From contig CAJXMO010000003.1 of the NCBI GenBank assembly GCA_913056495.1, positions 1-64,000 of the forward strand: a stretch of 64,000 bases of DNA, written 5' to 3'. The translations under genes were made by a program, and so were the position numbers. Below, piece by piece: positions 44,761 through 56,554 of the stretch (positions are counted from its first letter, which is position 1; every line of letters starts with the position of its first letter). The DNA is from an uncultured Alteromonadaceae bacterium. Its GTDB lineage: Bacteria > Pseudomonadota > Gammaproteobacteria > Enterobacterales > Alteromonadaceae. A model generated the notes under the pieces. That model saw only the letters and a program-made list of their open reading frames with translations. It was not told the DNA's origin and made no database searches.

Positions 44761-47262
44761 ATGACAATAAAAAAATCAGTATTAGCGTTGGCAATTGCCT
44801 TGGGATTTTCAGGTCACGCATCTGCAATTCAAGAATTTACAATTGAAGACATTCAGGTTAATGGTTTACAGCGTGTCGCGCTGGGGGCATCGTTAACTTA
44901 TATCCCGGTACAAGTGGGAGATAAGTTAAATGACTTTCGTTTAACGCAAACTATTAAGTCACTCTATTCATCAGGTCACTTTGATAATATTGAAGCTTAT
45001 CGTGATGGAAATACCTTAATTATTAAAGTGTCTGAGCGCCCGACCATTGCCGAAATTGAATTTGACGGCAACAAAGACGTTAAAGAAGAACAATTACAGA
45101 CGAACCTGGACGATCAGAATATTCGTGTGGGTGAAACGCTTGATAAAACCACCCTGACTCAGTTAGAAAAGGGCTTGGAAGATTTTTATCAAAGTATTGG
45201 TAAATATAATGCATCGGTAACGGCAAAAATTAGTCATTTGCCACGCAACCGAGTCAAGCTAACCTTTGAGTTTGTTGAAGGCGACGCCGCAAAAGTTAAG
45301 CAAATTAATATTGTTGGTAATGAACTCTACAATGACGAAAAATTACTGGGCTTGTTTGAGTCTAAATATGATTTGCCTTGGTGGCAATTTTTAGCCAATG
45401 ACAGATACCAGAAACAAACCTTCAGCGGTGATATAGAAACATTAGAAAGTTTTTATAAAGATCAGGGTTATATTCGTTTCTCAGTTGATTCTACCCAAGT
45501 TGCACTGACCCCCAATAAAGAACAGGTTTATGTCACTTTAAATGTAAAAGAAGGTGAAAAATATAAACTCAAAGATGTGAACTTTATCGGTGACATGGTC
45601 GGCCTGGAAAAAGCGATTGAAGCCATAGTGCCGCTTAAAACAGGTGACTATTATAGTGCAGCAGCCGTTACTTACAGTGAAGAAACAATCACCAATTATT
45701 TAGGTGCGTTTGGTTATGCCTATCCGGATGTAAAAACGATTCCTGAAATTGATGATGAAACGAAAGAAGTTTCATTAACTATGTCTGTGACGCCGGGTAA
45801 CCGCATTAATGTGCGTCGAATCGATTTTTCCGGCAACTCAGTAACAGATGATGAAGTATTACGTCGTGAGCTGCGTCAGTTTGAAGGTAGCTGGTTGTCT
45901 AACCGAATGTTAGAAGCCTCTAAAGCCCGTCTCGCACGTTTGCCTTATATTGAAAAAGTTGAATTTGAAACCATTCAATTACCGACAGAGCCAGACCAGG
46001 TGGATGTCAGATTTAATATCACCGAACGTCCTTCAGGTTCATTTACAGCCGGTGTCGGTTATGGTGATTTAACGGGTTTAAGTTTACAGCTGGGTGTTCA
46101 GCAACAAAACTTCTTAGGGACGGGTAACAGCGTAGGTATTAACGTCAATACTTACAGTTACCAAAAACAAGTCAGTTTAAGTTTTACCGACCCGTATTTT
46201 ACTGTTGATGGCGTGAGTTTAGGGGGCTCACTGGGTTATAGCGAAATTAACTATGGTAATAGTTATTCAAACTCAGAAGATTATGAACTAAGTCGTATCT
46301 CAGGTCGTTTAACAATAGGGTATCCATTAAACGAAACCAGCCGTATCAGCTACGGGGTGGGGTATTTGCATAACGAAATGTCGAACTTCTCTCAACCTTC
46401 TGAACAAATGAGAGATTTCTACTCGGTTTATGCTGACCCGGATGATAAACAAAACCAACTGGTCTTCGATAATTATGAGCTTAGTGCAAACTGGATGCGC
46501 TCAACCCTGAACCGGGGTTTATTCCCAACCGCTGGTTCAAGTCAGAATCTTGGCGTAAAAGTCGCTGTGCCGGGGTCGGATGCTCAGTTCTTTAAATTAA
46601 CGGCCGAAGACAGACATTATTTTCCCTTGTCTAACGACCACAGATGGGTCTTTATGACTAAAGCGTCATTCGGTTATGCCAATGGTTATGGTTCAACAGA
46701 CGGTAATGATTATATTTTACCTATCTGGGAATTATTCCGGGCGGGTGGTTCATCAACCATGCGCGGCTTTGAGAATAACGTTGTGGGTCCAAAACTCTTT
46801 TATCGTCGTTCTACAACCGGTACTACGATTCCGGATTCAGCCGGTGAAAGTAGCGAAATTATTCTCGGCCCTGAATTTGATACTATTCAAAAATATACCC
46901 GAAGTGGCAGCGCAGCCATTTCAAACGGTGGTAATGCACAAGCTTTAGGTACGCTAGAACTCATTTTCCCAATTCCGTTTACTGAAGAAGAGTCAACATC
47001 GATTCGACCGAGTGTATTTGTGGATGTGGGTAACGTATGGGATACTGAGTTTGATTTTGATCGCTACAGCAATCTGGATCCGGCTCAGTTAGACAAGTTG
47101 GATGATTATTCAGACCCAACTCGTTATCGAGCTTCCGCTGGTATGTCCGTGCAATGGATATCACCAATGGGGCCCATTGTATTTAGTTTCTCTCGACCAC
47201 TTAAACGGTTTGATGATGACGATACAAAATTTTTCAGCTTTAATATAGGCCAAACTTTTTAA
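44761..47262 (+). CDS. bamA: Outer membrane assembly factor BamA
   Basis: Central pore of the Bam complex, 833 residues. Signal peptide through GHASA, then five POTRA domains (about 22-420; FTIEDIQVNGLQRV opens POTRA1), then the 16-strand barrel with GGSSTMRGF and the lid-lock RGF, ending in a terminal Phe (QTF). The ATG at 44761 is used because the longer frame adds 18 residues before the signal peptide. Confidence 0.97.
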   Translation: MTIKKSVLALAIALGFSGHASAIQEFTIEDIQVNGLQRVALGASLTYIPVQVGDKLNDFRLTQTIKSLYSSGHFDNIEAYRDGNTLIIKVSERPTIAEIEFDGNKDVKEEQLQTNLDDQNIRVGETLDKTTLTQLEKGLEDFYQSIGKYNASVTAKISHLPRNRVKLTFEFVEGDAAKVKQINIVGNELYNDEKLLGLFESKYDLPWWQFLANDRYQKQTFSGDIETLESFYKDQGYIRFSVDSTQVALTPNKEQVYVTLNVKEGEKYKLKDVNFIGDMVGLEKAIEAIVPLKTGDYYSAAAVTYSEETITNYLGAFGYAYPDVKTIPEIDDETKEVSLTMSVTPGNRINVRRIDFSGNSVTDDEVLRRELRQFEGSWLSNRMLEASKARLARLPYIEKVEFETIQLPTEPDQVDVRFNITERPSGSFTAGVGYGDLTGLSLQLGVQQQNFLGTGNSVGINVNTYSYQKQVSLSFTDPYFTVDGVSLGGSLGYSEINYGNSYSNSEDYELSRISGRLTIGYPLNETSRISYGVGYLHNEMSNFSQPSEQMRDFYSVYADPDDKQNQLVFDNYELSANWMRSTLNRGLFPTAGSSQNLGVKVAVPGSDAQFFKLTAEDRHYFPLSNDHRWVFMTKASFGYANGYGSTDGNDYILPIWELFRAGGSSTMRGFENNVVGPKLFYRRSTTGTTIPDSAGESSEIILGPEFDTIQKYTRSGSAAISNGGNAQALGTLELIFPIPFTEEESTSIRPSVFVDVGNVWDTEFDFDRYSNLDPAQLDKLDDYSDPTRYRASAGMSVQWISPMGPIVFSFSRPLKRFDDDDTKFFSFNIGQTF

Positions 47263-47279
47263 TTATTAGGAGTCCATAA

Positions 47280-47795
47280 ATGAGAACTTATAAAAAGGCC
47301 GCTGCACTACTTTTAGCATTGGCAACCGGGGCATTCTCTTTACAAGCACAAGCAGAAAAAATTGGTGTAATTGATGTACAGGCTGTGTTCCAGCAGTTAC
47401 CTCAAGCTGCAGCAATTGAATCTGGTATTAACGCTGAATTTAAAGACCGAATTGAAGAAATTCAACGTTTGCAAACAGACATTAAATATTATGTTGATAA
47501 GCAGCAGCGCGAAAACACGACTATGGGTGAAAAAGAGAAGCAGGAACTTGAAGGTAAGTTACGTTCTTTAAGCGCTGAATACCAGGAAAAAGCTAAGCCA
47601 TTAGAAACAGAAATTCGTCGTCGTAAAGCCGAAGAGCAAAACCGTTTATTAGGCATGATCAAACAATCTGTTGATAAAATTGGCAAAGACGAAAAATATG
47701 ACATCATTTTACAAAATACCGCAGTGGTATTTTTAGGTGATGAAACAGACAACTTGTCTCAAAAAGTTGTTGATGCAGTGAGCAAGATGAAATAA
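47280..47795 (+). CDS. skp: Periplasmic chaperone Skp/OmpH
   Basis: Trimeric holdase for outer-membrane proteins in transit. 171 residues: signal peptide through QAQA, short beta core (KIGVIDVQAVF), then long helical arms with heptad pattern. AGGAG before the ATG. Always between bamA and lpxD. Confidence 0.96.
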   Translation: MRTYKKAAALLLALATGAFSLQAQAEKIGVIDVQAVFQQLPQAAAIESGINAEFKDRIEEIQRLQTDIKYYVDKQQRENTTMGEKEKQELEGKLRSLSAEYQEKAKPLETEIRRRKAEEQNRLLGMIKQSVDKIGKDEKYDIILQNTAVVFLGDETDNLSQKVVDAVSKMK

Positions 47796-47797
47796 AG

Positions 47798-48829
47798 ATG
47801 CCTGCAATCAAACTCTCTGAGCTAGCATCTAAGTTAGGTGTTAGCTATGTTGGGGATGGTGAGCATGTTATCCAGGCCGTCGGTAGTATTGATGATGCTA
47901 CCGAACAGCAAATCACCTTTCTAAGCAATAGTCGTTATGCCCAAGCTTTACAGCAAACTAAAGCAGGCGCTGTTGTGCTAAAGCCAAATGATGCAGAAGG
48001 ATTTAAAGGCAATCATATTTTATCTGATACCCCTTATCTGACTTATGCATTAATTGCTCAACTATTAGACCCTACACCAGCCATTGCTGATTCAATTCAC
48101 CCGCAAGCGCAAATTGACGCTAGCGCAAAAGTGGCGAGTTCTGCCAAAATTGCCGCTTTTGCAGTAGTTTCTAAAGGCGCAGAAATTGGTGAAAATTGCC
48201 AAATTGGTGCAAATTGTTTTATTGGGGAAAAGGTTGTAATTGGTGACGGCTGCAAATTATATCCAAACTCAATTTTATACCATGACGTTCAACTGGGTAA
48301 AGATTGCATCATTCATGCTGGGGCTGTAATTGGCTCTGATGGGTTTGGTTTTGCACCGGATCAAGGTCGCTGGATTAAAATACCGCAAGTGGGTACTGTT
48401 ATTATTGAAGACAGTGTCGAAATTGGTGCGAATGCGGCAATTGATCGCGGCGCAATTCATAATACTGTGATTAAATCTGGCGTTAAAATTGATAACCTGG
48501 TTCATATCGCACACAATGTTGAGTTGGGTGAAAATACGGCTTTGGCTGCCGGTACCAAAATAGCTGGCAGTACTAAAGTGGGTGAGCGTTGTACATTTGC
48601 TGGCTGTGTTGCTGTAAACGGGCATATTGAGATTGGTGATGATGTACATTTTACCGGTACCAGTATGGTGACTTCATCGTTTAAAAATGCAGGTGTTTAT
48701 TCATCCGGTATTCCTGCCGTGGCAAATAAAGACTGGCGAAAAAATACAGCTCGATTGCGTAAAATTGAAACCTTATATGACAAGGTTAAGCAACTCGAAG
48801 CTGAAATAAAAAGCTTAAAACAAGATTAA
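47798..48829 (+). CDS. lpxD: UDP-3-O-(3-hydroxyacyl)glucosamine N-acyltransferase
   Basis: Third step of lipid A synthesis. 343 residues: N-terminal uridine-binding domain (to about 100), left-handed beta-helix of hexapeptide repeats (100-310), and a C-terminal helix (KKNTARLRKIETLYDKVKQLE). Catalytic His in HIAHNVELG. 2 bases after skp. Confidence 0.97.
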   Translation: MPAIKLSELASKLGVSYVGDGEHVIQAVGSIDDATEQQITFLSNSRYAQALQQTKAGAVVLKPNDAEGFKGNHILSDTPYLTYALIAQLLDPTPAIADSIHPQAQIDASAKVASSAKIAAFAVVSKGAEIGENCQIGANCFIGEKVVIGDGCKLYPNSILYHDVQLGKDCIIHAGAVIGSDGFGFAPDQGRWIKIPQVGTVIIEDSVEIGANAAIDRGAIHNTVIKSGVKIDNLVHIAHNVELGENTALAAGTKIAGSTKVGERCTFAGCVAVNGHIEIGDDVHFTGTSMVTSSFKNAGVYSSGIPAVANKDWRKNTARLRKIETLYDKVKQLEAEIKSLKQD

Positions 48830-48905
48830 TTTTAAACGTCGCATCATGGTGCATAGCCATGTATAATGCGCTTAAAAGAACAATGATTAAACAGGAAGCA
48901 TCACT

Positions 48906-49373
48906 TTGAGCAACGAACTTAGCCCAATCGATATTCAGGAAATTTTCACTTTATTACCACACAGATATCCTTTTTTATTAATTGATAGAGTGATTGATTA
49001 CAAGCCGTTAGATTATTTACACGGTTATAAAAATATTACAGTTAACGAACCTATCTTTACCGGTCATTTTCCTGGTAAGCCTATTTTTCCGGGCGTATTG
49101 ATTGTTGAAGCCATGGCTCAGGCAACAGGCGTGTTAGGGTTTAAATCAATGCAGGCTGTTGAAACTCAGGCTTCGGATAAAGAAGAGTTGTACCTGTTAG
49201 CGGGTGTTGATAATGTTCGATTCAAAACTCCGGTTACACCGGGCGACCAGTTACACCTGCATGCGCAATTTGTTAAAGAGCGTAAGGGTATCTGGAAATT
49301 TGACTGTCGTGCAGAAGTTGACAACAAAGTTGTATGTTCTGCTGAAATTACCTGCGCAAGACGAGTAATGTAA
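48906..49373 (+). CDS. fabZ: 3-hydroxyacyl-ACP dehydratase FabZ
   Basis: Hot-dog-fold dehydratase of fatty-acid elongation, 155 residues, with catalytic His19 (PHRYPFLL) and Glu68 ([10 protein letters not shown]). The start is TTG, well supported by AGGAAG upstream. A TATAAT-like hexamer at 48862-48867 could give an internal promoter. It competes with the Lpx acyltransferases for 3-hydroxyacyl-ACP. Confidence 0.96.
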   Translation: MSNELSPIDIQEIFTLLPHRYPFLLIDRVIDYKPLDYLHGYKNITVNEPIFTGHFPGKPIFPGVLIVEAMAQATGVLGFKSMQAVETQASDKEELYLLAGVDNVRFKTPVTPGDQLHLHAQFVKERKGIWKFDCRAEVDNKVVCSAEITCARRVM

Positions 49374-49384
49374 GAGTGACACAG

Positions 49385-50155
49385 ATGATCCATCCAACCG
49401 CAATAGTCGATCCTGGTGCTAAATTAGGCAAGAATGTTGAAATTGGTCCATGGACCTGGATTGGAGCTGATGTCGAAATCGGCGAAGGTACTGTGATCGG
49501 GTCTCATGTCGTTATAAAAGGCCCGAGTATAATTGGAAAAAATAATCGAATTTTCCAGTTCGCTTCAATCGGTGAAGAATGTCAGGATAAAAAATATGCG
49601 GGTGAACCAACCCGTTTAGTGATTGGCGATAATAACGTCATTCGCGAATCTGTGACTATTCATCGCGGCACCATTCAGGATAATAGTCTAACCCAAATTG
49701 GTAGTAACAACTTACTGATGGCTTATGTCCATGTTGCGCACGACTGTATTGTCGGTAACGATAATATTTTGGCGAATAACGCAACCTTAGCCGGTCATGT
49801 TCAGGTGGGCGATTTTGCCATTTTAGGTGGGTTTACGGGTGTGCATCAGTTTTGCAAAATCGGTAGTTATTCATTTTGTGGTGTCGGTTCAGTTGTGGTT
49901 AAAGATGTATTGCCTTATTTAATGGTGGCTGGCCAAAATGCAGTGCCTCACGGCATGAATTACGAAGGTTTAAAACGAAAAGGCTTCAGTAAAGACGCTA
50001 TTTTAGAATTACGTCGTGCCTATAAAACCATTTATCGTAATGGCTTAACTTTAGCTCAGGCAACAGAACAGCTAAAACAAGTTGCACCGAAAGAGCCTGC
50101 TATTCAATTATTGGTTGATTTTATAGAAGCTTCTGACCGGGGCATCATTCGTTAA
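49385..50155 (+). CDS. lpxA: UDP-N-acetylglucosamine acyltransferase
   Basis: First step of lipid A synthesis; 256 residues. Hexapeptide beta-helix (4-190), catalytic His in YVHVAHDCIVG, and the C-terminal helical domain (KGFSKDAILELRRAYK). The ATG at 49385, with AAGAG upstream, is slightly preferred to the GTG at 49376. Confidence 0.96.
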   Translation: MIHPTAIVDPGAKLGKNVEIGPWTWIGADVEIGEGTVIGSHVVIKGPSIIGKNNRIFQFASIGEECQDKKYAGEPTRLVIGDNNVIRESVTIHRGTIQDNSLTQIGSNNLLMAYVHVAHDCIVGNDNILANNATLAGHVQVGDFAILGGFTGVHQFCKIGSYSFCGVGSVVVKDVLPYLMVAGQNAVPHGMNYEGLKRKGFSKDAILELRRAYKTIYRNGLTLAQATEQLKQVAPKEPAIQLLVDFIEASDRGIIR

Positions 50156-50157
50156 TC

Positions 50158-51312
50158 ATGTCTGAAAAACAGTTGAAAATTGCCATTGTCGCCGGAGAAA
50201 AATCCGGTGACATACTTGCGGCTAATTTGATACAAACACTTTCTCAAAGGCTTAATCAAGCCGGAATTCAAGTTTCTTTTGAAGGCGTTGCAGGACCCTT
50301 AATGCAAGCTGAAGGCTGTCAAACATTGTTTGACATGGAAGAGCTTGCGGTAATGGGGTTGGTTGAAGTATTAGGGCGATTGCCACGTTTATTATCAATT
50401 CGCAAACAGTTAAAACAGCACTGGCTGAAAAACCCGCCCGATTTAATGATAGGTGTGGATGCGCCGGATTTTAATTTGACGCTGGAAAAACAGCTAAAGC
50501 AGGCTGGCATTAAAACTGTGCATTATGTAAGTCCCTCTATCTGGGCCTGGCGTCAAAAGCGAGTGTTTAAGGTAAAAGCAGCCGCTGATTTAGTCTTGGC
50601 TTTATTACCCTTTGAAAAAGCGTTTTACGACAAATTTGATGTACCTTGCCGTTTTGTTGGCCATACCCTGGCTGATCAAATACCGTTCGAAAGCCTGACA
50701 TCTGAAGCAAAAGCAGAATTAGGGCTCAAAGCTGAGCAAAAATATATTTCAGTCTTGCCCGGCAGCAGACGAAGCGAAGTCGAGCTTTTATCGCAGGTTT
50801 TCGCGCAAACCTGTGCTTTATTAAAACAAAAATATCCGGAATATCAATTTATTACCGCCTGTGTTAATGATAAGCGCAAACTTGAATTGCAAGCGGCCAT
50901 GACAGAGTTTGCCCCCGATGTTGAGATGATTTATTTTGACAATCAGTCACGACAGGTGATGGCGGCCAGCGAAGCTATTATGATTGCTTCGGGCACCGCA
51001 ACACTGGAAGCCGCTTTAATAAAGCGCCCCATGGTAGCCTGTTATAAATTTAAAGCGCTCTCTTATTTTATTTTTAAGCGAATGGTAAAAATAAAATATT
51101 TTTCATTGCCGAATTTGGTTGCAGACAAAGCGGTGATTCCTGAATTACTGCAGGATGAATTAACGCCAGAAAGTTTATTATCTGCGTTGGAAACTGTGAT
51201 TGCCGAGCGTGAATCCATGCAGCAGGATTTTATCCATATCCACCAAACACTCAGACAAAATGCCGGTGAACAAGCCGCACAAGCGATAGAAGAATTATTA
51301 AATGCAAATTGA
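50158..51312 (+). CDS. lpxB: Lipid-A-disaccharide synthase
   Basis: Glycosyltransferase family 19 enzyme that condenses the two lipid A halves at the inner membrane. 384 residues with [37 protein letters not shown] and [10 protein letters not shown]. Overlaps rnhB by 11 bases. Confidence 0.97.
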   Translation: MSEKQLKIAIVAGEKSGDILAANLIQTLSQRLNQAGIQVSFEGVAGPLMQAEGCQTLFDMEELAVMGLVEVLGRLPRLLSIRKQLKQHWLKNPPDLMIGVDAPDFNLTLEKQLKQAGIKTVHYVSPSIWAWRQKRVFKVKAAADLVLALLPFEKAFYDKFDVPCRFVGHTLADQIPFESLTSEAKAELGLKAEQKYISVLPGSRRSEVELLSQVFAQTCALLKQKYPEYQFITACVNDKRKLELQAAMTEFAPDVEMIYFDNQSRQVMAASEAIMIASGTATLEAALIKRPMVACYKFKALSYFIFKRMVKIKYFSLPNLVADKAVIPELLQDELTPESLLSALETVIAERESMQQDFIHIHQTLRQNAGEQAAQAIEELLNAN

Positions 51313-51910
51313 TTTTGATTTTAACCGTGAGCAATATGTCCAAATTATCGCTGGCGTGGATGAAGTCGGACGAGGCCCTCTCGTTGGGAGTGTCGTGGCT
51401 GCTGCGGTTATTTTAGACCCGGATAATCCGATTACCGGTTTGCGTGATTCCAAAAAGCTTAGCGAAAAAAAGCGAGCTGCATTTGAAATTGAAATTAAAG
51501 AAAAAAGCCTGGCGTGGGCAATTGGCACTGCAAGTCCTGAAGAAATTGACGAAATTAATATTCTTCAGGCCAGTTTTTTAGCTATGAAGCGCGCAATTGA
51601 GGGGTTATCAATTGAACCAGAGCTGGCTTTAATCGATGGGAATAAAGTGCCTCAGGTGGCGATTCCCTGTAAAGCGATTATTAAAGGCGATGATTTAATT
51701 CCGGCCATTAGTGCAGCCTCTATTTTGGCAAAAGAGCACCGCGATCGGGAAATGCTGACTCTGGCGGCGCAATTTCCTCAGTACGGCTTTGAAAAACATA
51801 AAGGTTATCCGACGCCGGCACACCTTGCATTATTAGCGGAGCATGGTGTAATTGCGGCTTATCGAAAAAGTTTTAAACCAGTCAAAAAATTACTTGAGAG
51901 TCAAACCTAA
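51302..51910 (+). CDS. rnhB: Ribonuclease HII
   Basis: Removes ribonucleotides from DNA and RNA-DNA junctions. 202 residues with [14 protein letters not shown] (catalytic Asp-Glu), and the DGN and [11 protein letters not shown] motifs. Stop overlaps the dnaE start by one base. Confidence 0.97.
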   Translation: MQIDFDFNREQYVQIIAGVDEVGRGPLVGSVVAAAVILDPDNPITGLRDSKKLSEKKRAAFEIEIKEKSLAWAIGTASPEEIDEINILQASFLAMKRAIEGLSIEPELALIDGNKVPQVAIPCKAIIKGDDLIPAISAASILAKEHRDREMLTLAAQFPQYGFEKHKGYPTPAHLALLAEHGVIAAYRKSFKPVKKLLESQT

Positions 51911-54900
51911 TGACTGATCCTAAGTTTATCCATTTACGCGTTCATTCAGACTTTTCCATGGTCGATGGCTTGGCTAAAACCAAACCTATAGTAGCCAAAA
52001 TTGAAGAGTTACAAATGCCCGCTGTGGCGATAACCGATCAGGCTAATTTATGCGGTCTGGTGCGTTTTTATGGCGCTGCAAATGGCGCGGGCATCAAACC
52101 TATAGTGGGTGCTGACTTTTGGGTAAAAAGTGATGATTTAGCGGATGAATTATTTCGGCTGGTCATTTTAGCCAAAAATAATGAAGGTTATAAAAACCTG
52201 ACCTTGCTTATTTCTAAAGCCTATTTGCGTGGTTCTGTTCAGGATAAACCCGTTTTAGATAAAGATTGGTTGGTTGAGCATAAAGAAGGGTTAATTTTAT
52301 TATCAGGCGGGCGCGAAGGGGATTTAGGTATTGCTTTAATTAAAGGCAATATGAAAATGGCGGCCTCGATTACCGAATTCTATCAAACCCATTTTGCTGA
52401 TCACTTTTATGTTGAGCTATTGCGCACGGGTCGTGATAACGAAGAAAGCTATTTACATATGGCGGTTGATTGGGCCGGTCAATATGACCTACCGGTTGTG
52501 GCAACCAATGAAGTTTGTTTTTTAAAAGCTGACGATTTTGACGCCCATGAAATTCGCTGTGCGATTCATGATGGTTATACACTTGAAGATAAAAGACGTC
52601 CCAAGCGTTATTCTAACCAACAGTATCTGCGCACCCAAGAAGAAATGTGCGAGCTCTTTTCCGATATTCCGGAAGCTTTAGCAAACTCGGTAGAAATTGC
52701 CAAGCGTTGTAATGTCACCATCAGGTTAGGCGAATACTTTTTGCCTAATTTCCCAACCGGCGGTATGTCTACCGAAGACTTTTTGGTTAAAGTTTCTCAG
52801 GAAGGCCTTGAAGAAAGACTTGAATTTTTATTCCCGGATGCAACCGAACGCGCGGAAAAACGACCCGAATACGATGAACGTTTGCGCATTGAACTTGAAT
52901 GTATTAACCAAATGGGTTTCCCGGGTTACTTCCTGATCGTGATGGAGTTTATTCAGTGGAGTAAAGATAATAATATTCCGGTTGGGCCTGGAAGAGGCTC
53001 AGGTGCAGGGTCATTAGTTGCGTATGCACTGAAAATTACCGATCTGGATCCACTGGAATTTGACCTGCTATTTGAACGTTTCTTAAACCCGGAACGGGTT
53101 TCAATGCCGGATTTTGACGTTGACTTTTGTATGGACCGACGCGATGAGGTAATCGATCACGTCGCACAAATGTACGGGCGTGATGCAGTATCTCAAATCA
53201 TTACTTTCGGTACTATGGCAGCCAAAGCGGTTGTGCGAGATGTTGGTCGGGTATTAGGTCATCCTTTTGGTTTTGTTGATCGGATTTCTAAACTGATTCC
53301 GGGCGACCCGGGTATGACATTGGCAAAAGCATTTGATGTCGAGCCAAGATTGCCAGAACTTTATGACGCCGATGAAGAAGTCAGAGCCTTGGTTGATATG
53401 GCGCGGATCCTTGAAGGGACGACACGTAATGCTGGTAAACACGCAGGGGGTGTTGTTATTTCACCTACTACGATTACCGATTTTGCACCGCTTTATTGTG
53501 ATTCGGAAGGTAAACAACCTGTTACTCAATTTGATAAAAACGATGTTGAAACGGCAGGCTTAGTTAAGTTTGACTTTTTAGGTCTACGCACACTGACAAT
53601 TATGCAGTGGGCGATTGATATGGCTAATATCCGACTTCGCAAAGAAGGCAAGCCGGAGATTGATATTGCGGCGATTCCAACTGATGATAAAAAGAGTTTT
53701 GAAACCTTAAAACGTTTTGAAACTACTGCGGTATTCCAGCTCGAATCTCGTGGTATGAAAGACTTAATAAAACGGCTTCAGCCGGATTGTTTTGAAGATA
53801 TGATAGCACTGGTTGCTTTATTCCGGCCAGGTCCGCTGCAATCAGGCATGGTTGATAATTTTATCGATCGTAAACGCGGCCGGGAAGAAATTTCTTACCC
53901 GGATGCTCAATATCAGCACGAATGTTTAAAAGAAATTCTTGATCCGACCTACGGCATTATCCTGTACCAGGAACAGGTTATGCAGATAGCTCAGGTGATG
54001 GCAGGTTATTCACTTGGCGGCGCTGACTTACTGCGTCGGGCAATGGGTAAGAAAAAGCCGGAAGAGATGGCTAAGCAGCGCTCAACCTTTGAAGAGGGCT
54101 CTAAAAATAATAATATAGATCCTGAACTGGCAATGAAAATCTTCGACCTTGTGGAGAAGTTTGCCGGTTATGGTTTTAACAAATCGCACTCTGCCGCTTA
54201 TGCTTTGGTTTCATATCAGACCTTATGGATGAAAACCCATTATCCATCTGAGTTTATGGCCGCTGTTATGTCCGCTGATATGGATAATACAGATAAGGTC
54301 GTGACTCTGGTTGATGAACTTGACCGGATGAAACTTAAGATTGTACCGCCGGACGTTAACCAGGGGCTATATAAGTTTACCGTCAATGAAAATGGTGATG
54401 TGGTATACGGGATAGGCGCGATTAAAGGGGTCGGTGAAGGCCCAATCGAAGCGATTATTAAAGCCAGAAGTGAAGGCGGACCATTTAAAGACTTATTTGA
54501 TTTTTGTGCCCGTGTCGATTTAAAACGTGTTAATCGTCGTGTGCTTGAAAAGCTGATTTTGGCCGGTGCTCTGGATGAGTTAGGTCCGCACAGAGCAGCA
54601 TTAATGGCAACGCTTGAAGAAGCAATGCGAGCGGCTGACCAGCATGCGAAAGATCAAATGTCCGGTCAGGGCGATTTATTCGGCTTGCTAACTACTGAGC
54701 CTGAAGAAGTTGAGCAGGCATTTGCCAATGTGGCACAGTGGCCGGAAGAGGTTTGGTTAGACGGTGAAAAAGAAACTTTGGGCTTGTATTTAACCGGGCA
54801 TCCAATTAACCGTTATCGCAAAGAGCTCAAAAATTATGTCAAAGCGAGAATTAATGAGTTATCACCAACCCGCCGAGATGAAGAGGTCGGGACTGCGGGG

Positions 54901-55386
54901 CTTATTATTGGCGTTAAAACTATGGTCAATAAAAAAGGCCGACGTTGGGGTATCATCACGCTGGATGATAAAAGTGCACGGATAGACGTACGATTTTTCC
55001 CTGATATGTATGAGGAGCATGAAGCGCTTCTGGTAAAAGACAAAATTGTTGTGGTTGCCGGTCCGGTAGAGCATGACGATTTTTCCGGTGGTTTATGTAT
55101 GACCGCAAAACGGATACAAGATATTGTGCAATTACGGGAAAAACACGTAAAATCAGTTTCCGTAAATTTAGACCAGCGTAATTTAAAAGATAATACGGTT
55201 GCACAGCTCACCGAAAAATTAGAAGCCTATAAAGAAGGTGTGACACCTCTGGTATTCAACTACACTAGAGACAATGCGAAAGCCCAAATTAAAGTTGGGG
55301 TGCAATGGTATGTGACACCGGCAGATGGTTTGCTGTATGATCTACGCCAAATTGTTGGTGAAGAACAGGTTTCACTCGTTTATTGA
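51910..55386 (+). CDS. dnaE: DNA polymerase III alpha subunit
   Basis: Replicative polymerase, 1158 residues. PHP domain at the N-terminus ([13 protein letters not shown]), polymerase core with [14 protein letters not shown] and PDFDVDF (catalytic Asp residues), helix-hairpin-helix region, then an OB fold (about 990-1070). Normal family length. Confidence 0.98.
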   Translation: MTDPKFIHLRVHSDFSMVDGLAKTKPIVAKIEELQMPAVAITDQANLCGLVRFYGAANGAGIKPIVGADFWVKSDDLADELFRLVILAKNNEGYKNLTLLISKAYLRGSVQDKPVLDKDWLVEHKEGLILLSGGREGDLGIALIKGNMKMAASITEFYQTHFADHFYVELLRTGRDNEESYLHMAVDWAGQYDLPVVATNEVCFLKADDFDAHEIRCAIHDGYTLEDKRRPKRYSNQQYLRTQEEMCELFSDIPEALANSVEIAKRCNVTIRLGEYFLPNFPTGGMSTEDFLVKVSQEGLEERLEFLFPDATERAEKRPEYDERLRIELECINQMGFPGYFLIVMEFIQWSKDNNIPVGPGRGSGAGSLVAYALKITDLDPLEFDLLFERFLNPERVSMPDFDVDFCMDRRDEVIDHVAQMYGRDAVSQIITFGTMAAKAVVRDVGRVLGHPFGFVDRISKLIPGDPGMTLAKAFDVEPRLPELYDADEEVRALVDMARILEGTTRNAGKHAGGVVISPTTITDFAPLYCDSEGKQPVTQFDKNDVETAGLVKFDFLGLRTLTIMQWAIDMANIRLRKEGKPEIDIAAIPTDDKKSFETLKRFETTAVFQLESRGMKDLIKRLQPDCFEDMIALVALFRPGPLQSGMVDNFIDRKRGREEISYPDAQYQHECLKEILDPTYGIILYQEQVMQIAQVMAGYSLGGADLLRRAMGKKKPEEMAKQRSTFEEGSKNNNIDPELAMKIFDLVEKFAGYGFNKSHSAAYALVSYQTLWMKTHYPSEFMAAVMSADMDNTDKVVTLVDELDRMKLKIVPPDVNQGLYKFTVNENGDVVYGIGAIKGVGEGPIEAIIKARSEGGPFKDLFDFCARVDLKRVNRRVLEKLILAGALDELGPHRAALMATLEEAMRAADQHAKDQMSGQGDLFGLLTTEPEEVEQAFANVAQWPEEVWLDGEKETLGLYLTGHPINRYRKELKNYVKARINELSPTRRDEEVGTAGLIIGVKTMVNKKGRRWGIITLDDKSARIDVRFFPDMYEEHEALLVKDKIVVVAGPVEHDDFSGGLCMTAKRIQDIVQLREKHVKSVSVNLDQRNLKDNTVAQLTEKLEAYKEGVTPLVFNYTRDNAKAQIKVGVQWYVTPADGLLYDLRQIVGEEQVSLVY

Positions 55387-55507
55387 TATACTGTAAAAGC
55401 GTTTAGAACTTTTATGGTTATTGGTAAGCGAAAACATTATTTATCAATGTTCAATGCTGACTGTGTGTTTGGCATAAATTGAACTTAAATAGGGTAGAAA
55501 TACATCC

Positions 55508-56467
55508 ATGAGCTTAAGTTTTCTTGAATTCGAGCAGCCAATTGCTGATCTTGAAGCAAAAATAGAAGAATTAAAAAATGTCACCAAAAATGGTGGAGAG
55601 CTTAATATTGATATTGAAGAAGAAATCAATAAGCTCAAGCAAAAGAGCAAAGATTTATCTGAAAAGATCTTCTCAAATCTAGGTGCCTGGCAAATTGCGC
55701 AATTAGCACGCCATCCGCAGCGCCCTTATACACAAGATTATATCGACCGTGTTTTCACTGAATTTGATGAGCAGGCTGGCGATCGTGCCTTTGCAGATGA
55801 TCCGGCTTTGATTTGTGGTACTGCGCGTTTAGACGATACTCCGGTTGTTGTTATTGGCCATCAGAAAGGCCGTGATACAGCGGAAAAAATTAAACGTAAC
55901 TTTGGTATGCCTCGTCCTGAAGGTTATCGTAAAGCGCTTCGTTTAATGGAAATGGCAGAACGTTTTAAAATGCCTATTATTACTTTTATCGATACGCCGG
56001 GTGCTTATCCGGGGGTGGGCGCAGAAGAGCGCGGTCAAAGTGAAGCGATTGCTAAAAACCTTCAGGTTATGGCTCGTCTAACGGTTCCTGTTATTTGTAC
56101 CGTAATCGGTGAAGGCGGTTCTGGTGGTGCATTGGCCATTGGTGTGGGTGATAAAGTGAATATGTTGCAATACAGCACTTATTCGGTTATTTCGCCGGAA
56201 GGTTGTGCATCCATTTTATGGAAAAGTGCTGAAAAAGCTGAAATGGCTGCTGAAGCTATGGGCATTATTGCACCGCGCTTAAAAGAGCTGAATCTGATTG
56301 ACAATATTATTGATGAGCCTTTAGGTGGCGCACACCGTGATTTTGCATTAATGGCGCATAATATGAAACAAACCATTAAAGCTCAGTTGACCGAATTAGA
56401 GCAGAAAGACAAAGAGACGCTATTAGCAGACAGATACCAAAAACTCATGTCTTTTGGTTATTGTTAA
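55508..56467 (+). CDS. accA: Acetyl-CoA carboxylase carboxyltransferase alpha subunit
   Basis: Makes malonyl-CoA with AccD. 319 residues; helical N-terminus ([17 protein letters not shown]), crotonase-like core with [16 protein letters not shown] and [12 protein letters not shown] 120-base gap after dnaE carries nothing else. Confidence 0.97.
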   Translation: MSLSFLEFEQPIADLEAKIEELKNVTKNGGELNIDIEEEINKLKQKSKDLSEKIFSNLGAWQIAQLARHPQRPYTQDYIDRVFTEFDEQAGDRAFADDPALICGTARLDDTPVVVIGHQKGRDTAEKIKRNFGMPRPEGYRKALRLMEMAERFKMPIITFIDTPGAYPGVGAEERGQSEAIAKNLQVMARLTVPVICTVIGEGGSGGALAIGVGDKVNMLQYSTYSVISPEGCASILWKSAEKAEMAAEAMGIIAPRLKELNLIDNIIDEPLGGAHRDFALMAHNMKQTIKAQLTELEQKDKETLLADRYQKLMSFGYC

Positions 56468-56484
56468 TTAAGCCTGTTTAACGC

Positions 56485-56510
56485 ACAAAACCCGCTTATG
56501 CGGGTTTTGT
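56485..56510 (+). terminator. Terminator after accA
   Basis: ACAAAACCCGC and GCGGGTTTTGT form an 11-bp stem around TTAT, with T-rich sequence on the 3' side. Confidence 0.85.
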
Positions 56511-56554
56511 TGTTTAAAAGCCCCTGGATTGTGTAAAGAATAAAGCGATTGATA

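Noticed and set aside
54834..55211. 125-residue minus-strand frame inside dnaE
   Set aside because: Shadow of the dnaE coding strand; no independent evidence.
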